DNA from: Punica granatum
Lineage: Eukaryota > Streptophyta > Magnoliopsida > Myrtales > Lythraceae
Direction of reading: 5' to 3'
Assembly: GCF_007655135.1 (NCBI RefSeq)
Contig: NC_045131.1
Location: 21,126,001 to 21,190,000, forward strand
Length of the DNA stretch: 64,000 nucleotides
Shown here: positions 21,254 to 33,336 of the stretch, piece after piece
Layout: every line of letters begins with the position of its first letter
Position numbering within the stretch: the first letter of the stretch is position 1
The notes under the pieces: generated by a model
What the model was told of the DNA's origin: nothing
Databases searched by the model: none
The model's input: the letters and a program-made list of their open reading frames with translations, nothing else
Position numbers and translations under genes: made by a program

Positions 21254-22260
21254 CGGGTCCATCCCGGCTTTTAAATTTCTGTTCAGGTCTATCCTGGCCC
21301 CTCGGGTCCATCCCGGCTTTTAAATTCCTGTTCAGGTCTATCCTGGCCCCTCGGGTCCATCCCGGCTTTTAAATTCCTGTTCAGGTCTATCCTGGCCCCT
21401 CGGGTCCATCCCGGCTTTTAAATTCCAGTTCAGGTCTATCCTGGCCCCTCGGGTCCATCCCGGCTTTTAAATTCCTGTTCAGGTCTATCCTGGCCCCTCG
21501 GGTCCATCCCGGCTTTTAAATTCCTGTTCAGGTCTATCCTGGCCCCTCGGGTCCATCCCGGCTTTTAAATTCCAGTTCAGGTCTATCCTGGCCCCTCGGG
21601 TCCATCCCGGCTTTTAAATTCCTGTTCAGGTCTATCCTGGCCCCTCGGGTCCATCCCGGCTTTTAAATTCCAGTTCAGGTCTATCCTGGCCCCTCGGGTC
21701 CATCCCGGCTTTTAAATTCCAGTTCAGGTCTATCCTGGCCCCTCGGGTCCATCCCGGCTTTTAAATTCCAGTTCAGGTCTATCCTGGCCCCTCGGGTCCA
21801 TCCCGGCTTTTAAATTCCAGTTCAGGTCTATCCTGGCCCCTCGGGTCCATCCCGGCTTTTAAATTCCAGTTCAGGTCTATCCTGGCCCCTCGGGTCCATC
21901 CCGGCTTTTAAATTCCAGTTCAGGTCTATCCTGGCCCCTCGGGTCCATCCCGGCTTTTAAATTCCAGTTCAGGTCTATCCTGGCCCCTCGGGTCCATCCC
22001 GGCTTTTAAATTCCAGTTCAGGTCTATCCTGGCCCCTCGGGTCCATCCCGGCTTTTAAATTCCTGTTCAGGTCTATCTTGGCCCCTCGGGTCCATCCCGG
22101 CTTTTAAATTCCAGTTCAGGTCTATCCTGGCCCCTCGGGTCCATCCCGGCTTTTAAATTCCTGTTCAGGTCTATCCTGGCCCCTCGGGTCCATCCCGGCT
22201 TTTAAATTTCTGTTCAGGTCTATCCTGGCCCCTCGGGTCCATCCCGGCGTTTAAATTCCA
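21254..22260 (+). repeat. 49-bp tandem repeat in 3' UTR of F (21 units)
   Basis: The unit is built from CGGGTCCATCCCGGC, TTTTAAATTCCWGTTC and AGGTCTATCCTGGCCCC. The word CCCGGC recurs every 49 bp from 21263 to about 22243, which is 20 exact steps without any length change. Two main variants differ by TTCCTGTTC or TTCCAGTTC. Tandem arrays here are known for Ogre-type elements and can seed satellites. Confidence 0.95.
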
Positions 22261-22465
22261 TGTTCAGGTTTATCCTGCTTTCTTTCGGATCTATCCCGTT
22301 TTTCCTTCGGGTCCGTCCCAATCTCAACTTCCGGCGCAATGTCCCGACACGTCCAAGTAAGGTACGAGCAGCAGCGGGGAGGGAACGGTATCAGAACTGT
22401 CGCCGGGCCCAAAAAGGGGATGCTTATTATGGTCTTTGGCTACATCCTCTAACCGAGCATGCAAC
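22261..22465 (+). other. 3' UTR of F between repeat and PPT
   Basis: Diverged repeat remnants (to about 22330) and then unique sequence ending in GCATGCAACCAAAG. The block before the PPT (CTTTGGCTACATCCTC) is shared with A (56070-56090) and, more weakly, D and B. It is probably needed for plus-strand priming or packaging. No gene. Confidence 0.6.
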
Positions 22466-22480
22466 CAAAGAGGGGCAAGC
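22466..22480 (+). promoter_or_regulatory. Polypurine tract of F
   Basis: CAAAGAGGGGCAAGC directly before the 3' LTR. The same tract precedes the LTRs of D and A, and B has a close variant. It is the plus-strand DNA primer site. Confidence 0.9.
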
Positions 22481-25400
22481 TGTCAGCACCCCATTTTGGT
22501 CCACCGGCTTCCCACACGAGGATTCCCGACCGAAGCCCGGGACACTATTCATCGCCCGGCAATCAGAGGCAAATATGCGGGCACGGGGTCATGAGTAACA
22601 GGAGAAGAGCTAGGTCACTGAGAAAAGCAAAGGAAAGCTTTCGGAAGAACGAACGGACAAAGAACCCCGAAAACGGCAGAGCTGGCACTGTGGCACTATT
22701 CTTCAATGAGTCACCGAAGCACCGAAAGGTGTCCGATATGGGGGTTCAAAAATCCCCCTCAGTGCCAAAGTGACCAATGACGCGTCCGGGCGCATTTTCG
22801 GGACATCCTGCTTAAGCCGAGGACACCCCGATCCCCCACGGACGCCTTTTCTGACAGAGCTCCCGGGGTTCGCTCCACTGACAAACAAACGGCCCCTCGA
22901 AACGGGTCTACAGGCGCCCAGGGACCACCAGGGCCGGGGAACAAGCTTCAGACAACCTTCCGGAGCTCGGCTCGATCTCCCGAAGTACGTTTCAGTGATC
23001 ACGAACGCCTCCCGGTGAACCTTCGGGTATTCCCACGGAAAGCAGAGACCACAATGATCTCTGAGTATCTCACGATAACCTCCAAGCACCTCAAGGCATT
23101 TAGGGTACACTGAGAAAATCCCGGTCGAAGTCCCTAGGCCTTCCCGGGCCAACGGTCCCCGACTGAGGACAACGGGCCAACGATCCCCCCATGGGGAAAA
23201 GGGCCGCCAAGAACGAATGCAAGGATGCACAGAGATCAATCGGAGGTCGAAGGGCATTAAATTCCACTCCGAACGTCCGAACGAGGCAAAATCGATTCTT
23301 GAGGCGTCGAGTCGCCCGAACGTTCGTCCACGCGACGTATGGCGATATTGGGTTCGTTCAAATCCTCGTAGTTCAAGCATTCCAAATCTTCAAATTAATT
23401 GGACATCGGAGGACGGATGCGCGTTCAATTAAGTTTCAAGCGTTCCCCGGCTTTTCCCTCAACCGAATGGGACCCACAGCCTAGCCAAGCCAAGCCATCA
23501 AGCCGCGGCTCAACCCCAAGCCACGGCTCAACCCTCGGCTCGAATTGACAGCCCCAAGCCGCGGCTCAAGCCCCCATGGCCGGCGGCTGCAAGCCCTCCC
23601 CTCCACAAATTCAAATTTTGGCTCTTACACCCATCACCTTCTCTCACATCTATCAACTCCCATCACCCATCCATCACACCCATCACCCCTCTTGCTTCCC
23701 CTACACTCCACAAGACACAAACCCCTCCCTAATCTTCCCTCCAATTTCGGCAGCCACATTAGGGTCCCCCTTAATCGCAATTAAATTCCCTCAATCAAGC
23801 CATTAGTCATCCCTTTATAAGCCCTTGCACCATTAGTTCTAATTACTTCTTCAACTTCACTCTCTCTCAAGCCAATCTCTCTCAAGAACTCTCTCAAACC
23901 TCAGCCCATCCCCTCACTTCCGTCCACCCTTTTGCCAAGGCCGAAACCGGCCAAAACCGCCGGAAAACCACCCGGTATTCCGGTAACCACCCGACCCGAC
24001 TTAACCCAAAAATTCTCAAACTTCATAGCCTACATATTTCCTACCCCCTAAGTCCATTTCCGGACTTGGATTTTCGATTTGAGGTCCCCAAGACCCCGTT
24101 CCAGCCGAAATTGCAATCGGGTCCCAAGACCCTCACCGCGCGCACCGAACACTAACGGCGTGCCATTTCATTCCACGACCTCGGAGAGTCGTGCCATCAC
24201 ATTTAAGGGGTTCCTCACAACCCTCACCCTCTCTCGTGAAGAGGTGGTCACGATCCGAGGGCCGACCAACCGTGCACGACCTCCGTTCGGCCCATTTTCG
24301 CTAACCAGTTTTCTGTGTTTTCACTGGAACTTCTCTCATCATTTCCGACTTATTCAGGGTTCGGCACGCTCGGAGCTTTCCGTGCCCACCTAGATCTGCC
24401 TCTTAGGAGTCCAACGAGCCCGACCTTGCACCGTTCCGTGGTCGGAGCGAGCGTGCCAAGCCGTTTTCCCGCGGTTGCCGCAGCCGCGCCTACCCGGGTC
24501 GCCTACTGCCCTTCGCCCTAACCGAGTCTTCCGACTCTCAAAGACCACTTCCCCGACTCTTTTCCTCGTGCACGAGGCTAGGTAACATCCCTCTACAACT
24601 TAGAAGAGCTAGGATCTCCGATCTTTATGTATGTGAAGTGTTTATGTGCTTTAGAGAATCGGAATACATGAAAGTTGACGTTTTTCTTTCGGATCCTCAT
24701 CTCCCATGCATTTCCATGCAACGTGCGTTGTTTTACTCGTCCACATGACCGTGCCGTGTCCATATGATGTTTAACCTTGCGTGCCATGATGGGAAACGAC
24801 TCGGATCCGGACGGGAGAGGCTTCCTTGGCCACGGATTGGGCCATGGGACTCACGGCCAAGTCTCTAGGGAGATCCGTGAGTCCCCTTGATCCATCCGAG
24901 GCTAGGACGGTCTCCCCCTTCCCGAAAAGGGTCGGTTCCTATGTTTTTTTTTATGTTTAATCGCACGTAACACGATGGCATGACGGGAAAAGACCCGAAT
25001 CGGGGCCGGAGAAACCCTCCCGACCCGTGTGAGCCGTGGAAGCTCACGGCCTTCCTTGAAGGAATATGGCCGAGAGCTTCCTTGGGTCACACGAGTCCGG
25101 GAAGCCTTCTTCCACCCCGATTCGGGCCGATTCCCGTGTTTTCGTCCATTTCGTTATTAGTTGAATCGACCTCGTGTTGTTGTTTCCATTTAAACGTGTC
25201 GTTCGTGTGTGATTTGTATGATTTCATGTGATTATGACCATGGCTAAACGTGATTAAATGAAGGGAACAATACGGGGTCAAGGGTGAAGAGCCTGAGGAG
25301 GGTTCGGCCATGCCAAGGAACCCACGGCCATCCTCGTTGCAATAGAGGCCGTGAGGCTCCTTGGCGTGCCCGAAGCCTTCGGGCTCTCCTTTCCTCGAGG

Positions 25401-27815
25401 CCGCATGATTCCCGCGCACCACCCTTAATCCCATCGTGGAGTTGGACAAAATCGTTTGTTGATTTCGTGAATACGATGTTGAATGTCTTGTGTGTTTATT
25501 TGTGTAAATCGGCGTTATGTTAAATGTCAAACTAATAAAACATATGTCATCCTCACGTGTATGTCGTTCGTTGAATGCAAGGGTTGTTTAGGAACGACAC
25601 GAGAAACCCACCGAAACTCGAATCGGGTCAAGGAGTATTCGGCCATTCACCCTAAAAGGGGTGGCCGAGTCATCCGTGACCTCCTTGGAGTCTCGGTTGG
25701 TCTCTCCTTCGTTCCAAAACCGATCCTTGGAATTGATTGCGATTACACTTCCTTTTAATCGTTGCCTATGCGTTCATTACTTATTAGACACGTTATAATT
25801 CGGACGTCAACCGTCAAAATCGTAGTTGCAACATGGTATAATAAATATTGAAGGATTTCAAAAATGGGAAAACGGGATGCGCACCATTCGGTTAACTAAA
25901 TCACATGGACTAAATAATCGGGTTAATTGATCCTTAATTGGTAAAACGCATCGATGATTTACGGAACGGCGTGAATGCCCTTTTCCAATAAAATTCACAA
26001 TTTCAAAATACCGAGATGCGTAACACGAATAGAATTGATGTCTAGGGAATACTCACGTGCCGTGACTCGAGTCCGGGCCCAATTTGAGGCGGCTCGAGTC
26101 GGGGCACGAGAGTCCTCCTTAGACTCCTTCGTGCAACACGATCTCCAATTTGTATACGAACACCACGATTTTATCATCCAAGGGCATAATCGTCATTCCG
26201 TGATTCACCGATACCTTAGGTTTAGGGAGTTGGAAACACCTAGAACTATGAATGAAAAAGGGCAACCCGTTCGGGTACGAGTTTCATTCGTGTGGCCCAT
26301 TTCGTTCTTCTTCGGTGTTTCCTTCTTCCTATTGTAGATTCAGTGGGGATCATTTTATTTCAGTTACAAAACACGAACAACCGGATCAATCATGCATTTG
26401 GCCTAATCAAACACTAGATAATAAATAGGCGGAATGGTAGATTCCAATCTAGAGTCAAAACACGAGTTTGGCTAATTCGGTGAAACCACAGTGACACCTA
26501 ACTGAATAAGAGTCATAAAACAAACACACATATGTAATTGGCTTAGAACCTTATCCTAGCCCGCCCTCTATGCTTGCCTAGGATAGATACATTGTTTGTT
26601 AATCAACCCCGGCTAATAACTGATTAAATCACGTACATTCGGCCTAATACACAATTCGTTTGTATTCACTGACACTTATCAGTTGTTGTAAGTTGCTTCC
26701 TGTATTGTGTCAGTTTTATCAGTTTTCTTCTGTTTTATCTTCGCATATGATGATTTATCGCGATTCGGGCCCGAGCCCATAGGTTACGTGTTACACGGGG
26801 CCCGATGCCCCAAACTACCGAACACGAGGTCCAACGCCTCCTAATTCACCGAGCGCGTGCAACCCGAGTGCGGAATGGGATCTAGCCGCGATTCACCGTC
26901 ACACTCCGAATACGGCCTATGTGGAAGGCGGATTCGGATTGAGCGCGTGAAACGTGTTTAGATATCACCCGGGAGCTCGATTGGTCTGACGGTTACAGTG
27001 GGAACTAATCGGTTCTCCTGCAAACCACCGGTTCAATCGGACCCGACCCCCGGCTCCTTGAGCCCGCGTTGCCTTAATTTGTTTATCGGTTATTCAAACT
27101 ACACGGTGAGCCGGAGCGGAATATTGACCCAATGCAAGCCGATCGGAATCCATTTATTTCATTCAGTTGTATTCTGTATTTATTCGAGCGTACATTGTGA
27201 GGATTTTATTTGTATATTCGTTCGTGTACTTGTAAGGATTCCGATTGGTGGGCAGGAGGTCCGAGTGTCGAGTCGATTAAGTTGGTCTATCGTCGCCAAG
27301 GGATGAGCAAGTTTGAACAATCATGGTCTCGGTTCGCGCAGGGAATCGACCATCACGGTCCGAAGAACTGTAACGCTAAGATAGCGAACCGATCCCTTGA
27401 CTCACAAGCCTACTTATCCTTCGAATTCTTGGCCCAACTCGATCGATTCATCGATTTTACGGTGTCAAAACGAGCGAGCCAAGTGCGACCTTAAATCACG
27501 CGGTAAATAAACAAAACGGCAAGCCTAGCAAGCTAGAGTACCGAAAGGGCGTGCGGGATATAGGCCCGCACGTAACAGAACCCCCGAATCTGGAATTCCG
27601 GTTCCGTACGACCATTGCCTTAGCATTTAGGTGTACCCCGTACCCCTAGACCCGGGTAACTTGCCGGCCCTCGACCTTCGGGTCGCAAAATGGCAAGTGG
27701 CGACTCCTTCTCACGTGCGTCCGTCGCGCGTCCCCGGGAAGGTGGACGCTCCCAAGCTGCGTTTGCTTAGGCGCGCGCATGCGTGCCCCGACGAGATTAA
27801 ATTCGGGTGCGCACA
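22481..27815 (+). mobile_element. 3' LTR of element F (5,335 bp)
   Basis: It runs from TGTCAGCACC to GTGCGCACA and is followed by the GACAG duplication. It is almost identical to the 5' LTR; visible differences include a 1-base insertion near 22821 and substitutions near 23586, 23589, 24172 and 27424. It carries the same TATA-like box (23814-23820) and PBS-like 10-mer (27698-27707). Confidence 0.95.
23814..23820 (+). promoter_or_regulatory. Probable TATA box in 3' LTR of F
   Basis: TTTATAA, identical in context to 6480-6486. If active here it could drive transcripts out of the element into solo LTR E and element D. Confidence 0.5.
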
Positions 27816-27820
27816 GACAG
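27816..27820. other. Target site duplication of element F, right copy (GACAG)
   Basis: Directly follows the 3' LTR end CACA and equals 5143-5147. Confidence 0.95.
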
Positions 27821-27977
27821 ATTTCCTCTGCCTTTTTAGTGCACCCTGCTTTTCTCCTGTAATTCATGTCTCTGTGCCCGCATATTCGCCTCTGATCGTC
27901 GGGTGATGAATAGTAACCCGGGCTTTGGTCGGAGATTCTCGCGTAGGAAGCCGGTGGGCCAAAATGGGGTGCTGACA
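27821..27977 (-). mobile_element. Solo LTR E, first 157 bp (split by F)
   Basis: The minus strand reads from 27977 TGTCAGCACCCCATTTTGGC and then matches the start of the F LTR in order (GGCGAATATGCGGGCACAG, then ACAGGAGAAAAGCAG). It continues in register at 5147 once F and one GACAG copy are removed. Confidence 0.9.
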
Positions 27978-27982
27978 CACTT
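27978..27982. other. Target site duplication of solo LTR E, right copy (CACTT)
   Basis: Equals 235-239 and continues the 56-bp repeat of element D in phase. Confidence 0.9.
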
Positions 27983-28020
27983 TAATTGGCGTGCACCTTC
28001 TCAGGATCGCAGTGCACATT
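27978..28020 (+). repeat. End of the 56-bp tandem repeat of element D
   Basis: CACTTTAATTGGCGTGCACC and the rest of one unit. The array then changes to the 96-bp repeat. Confidence 0.85.
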
Positions 28021-28220
28021 GCAAACCCGCCGAGCAAGCGCTCGTGCACCTCGCAAGTCCACCGGGTAGGCGCCTTTGAACCATGCAGTTCATTCGGTAT
28101 GCGCCCCGTGCATATTGCAAACCCGCCGAGCAAGCGCTCGTGCACCTCGCAAGTCCACCGGGTAGGCGCCTTTGAACCATGCAGTTAATTCGGTATGCGC
28201 CCCGTGCATATTGCAAACCC
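28021..28220 (+). repeat. 96-bp tandem repeat, 3' UTR of element D
   Basis: Two units (28021-28116, 28117-28212) and 8 bp of a third, each starting GCAAACCCGCCGAGCAAGCG. Related, more diverged sequence occurs in reverse in B's 3' UTR (about 47035-47175), so D and B belong to one family. Confidence 0.9.
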
Positions 28221-28484
28221 TTCGGGTCAATCCCGACTACTTTTCTTGCATTGGGGTCAGTCCCCGTCGGGTCAGTCCCGACTTTAATTGCCTGTCTCAG
28301 CTTTGTTCCGAACTCTACATGTTTATTGTGCGCATCTCACTATACTTCCTTTTTATTAGGTACAACATTCTACGTATCCAAAGCAAAAGGGAGAGGGCCA
28401 TATAGGAAATTCCACCTTGATCATTGCTATCAAACTGGGGTGTTTTTGAAATCTTTGATCGCATCCTCTACTCGAGCAAGCAGT
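28221..28484 (+). other. Distal 3' UTR of element D
   Basis: GGGTCARTCCCGAC words around 28220-28285 and then AT-richer unique sequence. The last 100 bp match the reverse complement of B's 3' UTR (46740-46840). No gene. Confidence 0.7.
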
Positions 28485-28499
28485 CAAAGAGGGGCAAGC
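28485..28499 (+). promoter_or_regulatory. Polypurine tract of element D
   Basis: CAAAGAGGGGCAAGC directly before TGTCAGCACC. It shows that the following LTR is a 3' LTR on the plus strand. Confidence 0.9.
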
Positions 28500-30103
28500 T
28501 GTCAGCACCCCATTTTGGCTCACCATTCCAAACAACGATATTAGCAATGATCCAAGCCACGACTTGAGCAGAATACAGAAAACGGCTAGGCAGAGCAAGA
28601 AATCACTATTCATCCTCAAGTCGGCAAAATTGAGCAAATGACCCATGGACATGACAGAAGGACTCTAGGGGTCACCAAAGGGCAACAGAGCGACCAGAGA
28701 GCTCAACAATGTCCAAAACCGGCATTTTCAGTGTACTACACGGACGGTACTATTTTCCGATAGTTCGCTCAGTCGTCGGAAGATAGTAAATATTGGACTC
28801 CAAAAATCCACATCAGTGCCAAAAAGATGGAAAATGTCTTCAAAGGCATTTTGTAAATCATCTGCTCTATACAGAACAATTTTCTGTATACAGACAACTT
28901 TTCAGTGGAAGTCCAAAAATGTCGGTTTCCCAGATAAAAGTTAATGCCAAATATCAGACGCGGCCATGCCCCATCAGCACACAGAGCATGAATAATGCTT
29001 CAGATTGTCTCTTGGAAGTCACACAGACACTTCAAATGACTTCCGAACGGCAAAACAAGCATACCCCTCTTCAGAAGAGCATAGCCGGAGAATGGTCTGA
29101 TGGAATTACGGCAAACGAAGTTCATACCGCATTGCCCAAAAAACTCTAGCAGACATTCACAATTGGGCAAAACAGACAGCAAAACCCTTCACGGTTTCCC
29201 GAGTAACCTCCGAAGAGCGGAAATGACCATTTTCAGTGGAAATCCATATCCGGAGGTCCTCTTTGGGGAAACTTGACGCCGAATGCTTACGTTACACAAT
29301 GCTAGCCTCCTCAAGGCTCAATGTGGAATCGTCGGAATAAATCACTCGACTCATCTAGATCTCCCGAACAGTGCTTTAGAGGTCTCAGATACACTCTTCA
29401 AGTCCTTGGAGGTCTGACCTTGACAAACAGAGATTACAGTAATCTCTGGAGTGCCTAAGCAACTTAGAAGTCATCCTGAGAAACCCAGTTTCGGCCTCCT
29501 AGGACTTCTCCGGCCCCACGTTAGCATTACCGGCTTAAGGGATGATTGTTCATGTTGTCTGACAACTTATGTCAAAATGACCAACGTGAGATGCAGATAA
29601 GAAATATGCTGTCAGAAGCGGACAACTTCGCCCTGATCACTTGCAATGGGCAAAATCGGCTTCCGAGCCTCACACACATCCGAGACATTTCTCAATGGGA
29701 AATGTCAATCTCGGGCTCATTAACTCTGTTTTCACGCGTATACCGACAATTCGTCGTTCAATTCGAATCACGAACTTCGAATACGCGACCAATCGAGACC
29801 CGAGTCTTTTCCCGGTTTCTCCTCTCAAGCCGTGGGACCCACGGGCTGCCCAAGGGCAACCGCCCTTTGCCCCAAAGCTTTCGGCCTTTTCCTCTTCCTC
29901 TCTTGTCCTCACCTAGCCCAAAATATCTTTGGTCTTTCTAGTCAACACTCAAGCCATTAACTCCACCTCCATTAATGCTTCTTGGCTCTTCCTCATCAAG
30001 ATACATGGAGGACATTCATCCTCATCTCCATTAGGGCAACCGACTTTTGCTAATGAGGCCCTTAATGGTGCTTTGTTTTGCTTAATTGCTCATTAGCTTC
30101 ACA

Positions 30104-30110
30104 TATATAT
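30104..30110 (+). promoter_or_regulatory. Probable TATA box in LTR of D
   Basis: TATATAT in CTTCACATATATATTGCATA, at about 1.6 kb into the LTR, comparable in position to the TATA-like boxes of F and E. Confidence 0.45.
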
Positions 30111-30434
30111 TGCATACTTGTCATTAAGCTAATCATTCATGAAGCACACATGATCTTGCTAGTTTCTCCCTCTAGAAAATGCTCTCAACTTCTTAGGAAC
30201 TAGCAGCAAGCAAAGAACTTCATGAAAACCGAAAACCCAGCCAAATATCTTTGGAGTTTAGGTCGGGATCCATAGCAGGCACTATTCCGACTTATATCCA
30301 AAATTCTTCAAACTTCATAGACGACATGTTTTAGACCCAAGGATCCCATTTCTGAACCCATTTTTTTAGTTTGGAGTCATTTGCTTATCGTTTTGGTCGT
30401 TTCGGGTGAGGTTGGAGCTCTCGGGTGAATAGTG

Positions 30435-31365
30435 ACGCGTCACCAGCGTCACCAGCGTCCGGCACCGAGCGTCACCAGCGTCCGTCACCGAGCGTCACCA
30501 GCGTCCGTCACCGAGCACCCCAGCGTCCGTCACCAGCCTCGCCAGCGCCTGTCACCGAGCGTCACCAGCGTCTGTCACCGAGAACCCTAGCGTCCGTCAT
30601 CGACCACGCTCGTGCCTGTCACCGAGCACCCCAGCGTCCGTCACCAGCACGATCTTGCCTGTCACCGAGCACCCCAGCGTCCGTCACCAGCACGCTCGTG
30701 CCCGTCACCTAGCACCCCAGCGTCCGTCATCGAGCACGCGCGCGCCCGTCACCGAGCACGCGCGCGCCCGTCACCGAGCATCCCAGCGTCCGTCATCGAG
30801 CACGCCCGTGCCCGTCATCCAGCACGCTCGTGCCTGTCACCGAGCACCCCAGCGTCCGTCATCGACCACGCTCGTTCCTGTCACCGAGCACCCCAGCGTC
30901 CGTCATCGACCACGCTCGTTCCTGTCACCGAGCACCCCAGTGTCCATCACCAGCACGCTCGTGCCCGTCACCTAGCACCCCGGGCCCGTCATCCAGCATG
31001 CCCGTGCCCGTCACCTAGCACACTCGCGCCCGTCACCAGCGCCACCAGCACCCGTCATCCAGCGCGCCCGTGCCCGTCATCCAGCACGCCCGTGCCCGTC
31101 ATCCAGCACGCCCGTGCCCGTCACCCAGCGCCACCAGCGCCCGTCATCCAGCACGCTTGTGCCTGTCGCCGCGCCCACCAGCGCCCATCATCGTGCCCAG
31201 CGCCCGTCACCGTGCTTGACCACGCCCGTGCCCGTCGCCCGTGCCAGTCACCGAGCGCCACCAGCGCCCGTCATCCAGCACGCTCGTGCCTGTCGCCGCT
31301 CCCACCAGCGCCCATCATCGTGTCCAGCGCCCGTCACCGTGCTTGACCACGCCCGTGCACGTCCA
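30435..31365 (+). repeat. GC-rich minisatellite within LTR of D
   Basis: About 930 bp of irregular repeats of words such as CCGTCACCGAGC, CACCCCAGCGTCCGTCAT and GAGCACGCTCGTGCC, roughly 20-24 bp each. It begins directly after GGGTGAATAGTGACGCG. The LTR of B has a different GC-rich repeat next to the same anchor word. The Pro/Arg/His-rich frames it produces are not genes. Confidence 0.9.
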
Positions 31366-33246
31366 CCCTTGCACCCGAATACCCTTTTAAGGGTTCCACC
31401 GAGTCACCCGACTCTCAAACACTTTGCATGGCTATGGAGTATTATGGTGTTCATGCATGTTTCACTTGCAAGATTCAATTTTCATGCAATTTTATGTTAT
31501 ATTATGCATGTGCACTATCTTATGACTTGCTACCATGTCGGAAAAGGGCTTGGATTGTCGTAAAGAAGACTATCCCGACCCGACTATGGCAAATTAATTC
31601 TCGGCCAACTCTCTAAATGAGAGGGTTGAGAGTTAAATTGCTCTTTCCGGGTTAAGATCGGTCTCCTTAGCCGATCCAAGTTAGTTTCCGAGCTTGTTTT
31701 ATCATTATTGCACGCATGAAGCCGGTGTTATTTTATCCTTTCCTTAATTAAAACGTTTGTGAATGTTTGTATGTTTAAATGAGCTAAACAAATCGTGATA
31801 ACGCCGGCTTTTGTTAAAAAGGAGTGTTATTTATCACGGTTGATGTTTGAGCATGCGAAAAAATGATTAAACCACGATTAGGAAATCATTTGTGACTCGG
31901 ATAGAGCCATGAGAACCTTCGGCCACCTTTCATAAGATGAAGCCGAGGGCTTCTTGGCCTTCCTTGGGTCAAGAATGAGTTCCTTATCTCAAGTTTAATT
32001 CGTTTATCGTATGGTGTGAATTTTTACTTCAATGTCTTTACGATTCCTATGTTAAAGTATCATGTAAAGACTCTTTTAAAATTAACGTGCATGGATTCAT
32101 GTATCGAGGACTCATTTAGATCCATTCGGTTATAAGGATATTGTCGGTTATTCAACTGAATTACCTTGATCGTTATGGATTCATTTTGGTCGTCGAATCA
32201 CGAATCGTTTTCCTAATTAATGCATTCGGCTATAACCCTTAAGCATTAATTCCACAAACGGGTTAATCGGGACGCTCACATGATTAAACCCACTTCACAT
32301 TGATAAAGTTTACCCGAATTGGACATTAACTGATAACTCGCGTCGACGAGTCGTCAAAGGACGTTGGTGCCCTTTTCAAACTTATCAATTTCAAAACCCG
32401 AAACGCGCGGTCCGATGTAGCATGGACGTCTAAAAAGGGCTTCTGTGTCTCAACTTGAGTTTTTTTACCTGATTCCAGGTAGCTTAGGTCACGATACAGA
32501 AGATCTTTCTAGATCACTTCCGGGCAGATCGACCGGTTCCTTGGCTTTTCCGGGGTTCTTGCACAACCCTGGACGATCTAGGGATTTTGTTGACACCGGC
32601 TACAGGCCGAGGTGGCCTGCACTACGATGTTTCCCCTTTTCTGAAAACAATTTTCAAATAAATGGCAAAATCGTCTTTTCACAATTCAGCGACATCCTTA
32701 GGGTTAGCATGACAGAAACACTACAGTACGGGATAAGAATGGGCTACCTGTTCAGGTGCAGGTTCATCTGCTTAGCCTTTCTTATCTAACTGATGAGTTT
32801 CTATCATCCTAACATAGACTCGGGTAACTAGAACAGTTATCTCTGTCAGAAAACATGCAAAATGCTGATTAACCTTTCACTCGACCTAACCAAACACTAG
32901 ATAATGGTTAGGAGGAATTCTAGATTCCAAATCTAGAGTCAAAACATGAGTTTGGCTAATTCAGTGGAAATTCAGTTTCACAATACAGAGCAACTGTAAA
33001 AGCAATCCACACACACGAGATTTGACTCTCTTTGTCAAGTTCTCAAAACAAAGCCGAATGCTAAAACGTTGGCACGTGCTTGTTTGTCTAGGGTAGGATT
33101 TGCATGCCAAAATACCCCGGATTAACAACTTGTTAAAACACGTACACTCGATAGTAACAAACACCTTGTCTGTTATTAACATGTTGCGTGTTATCTTTCC
33201 GCACCTGTTTGCCATGCGGGTCGAGCCTGATCCCTAGGCCGAATAA

Positions 33247-33336
33247 TATTAGGGTTCAACACCCTAATAATCGATCACAGGGTCCAACGCCCTAATCAAC
33301 ACTCATAAGGTCCAACGCCCTATTCAGTGAGAGCGT
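33247..33336 (+). repeat. Hairpin motif triplet in LTR of D
   Basis: AGGGTTCAACACCCT, AGGGTCCAACGCCCT and AAGGTCCAACGCCCT in a row, the reverse-complement counterpart of the AGGGCGTTGRACCCT triplet of E. Confidence 0.65.

Larger units (their letters stand above)
5148..27815 (+). mobile_element. Complete Ogre/Tat-like LTR retrotransposon F (22,668 bp)
   Basis: Two nearly identical LTRs (5148-10480, 22481-27815) flank an internal region with PBS, leader, ORF1, gag-pro, intron, RT-RH-aRH-IN, 3' UTR repeats and polypurine tract, all between GACAG target duplications. Large size, extra ORF1, intron before RT, two RNase H domains and tandem 3' UTR repeats are hallmarks of the Tat/Ogre lineage of Ty3/gypsy. 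By eye the LTRs differ by about six substitutions and two 1-base indels over 5.3 kb, which suggests recent insertion. The coding region has two in-frame stops and two frameshifts, so this copy is not autonomous as read. Confidence 0.95.

Noticed and set aside
21254..22260. Possible CRISPR-like array
   Set aside because: Units are contiguous 49-bp repeats without unique spacers, in a plant retrotransposon 3' UTR.
30612..31346. A 244-codon frame rich in Arg, Pro, His and Ser
   Set aside because: It lies wholly in the GC-rich minisatellite of LTR D, is low in complexity and has no domain.
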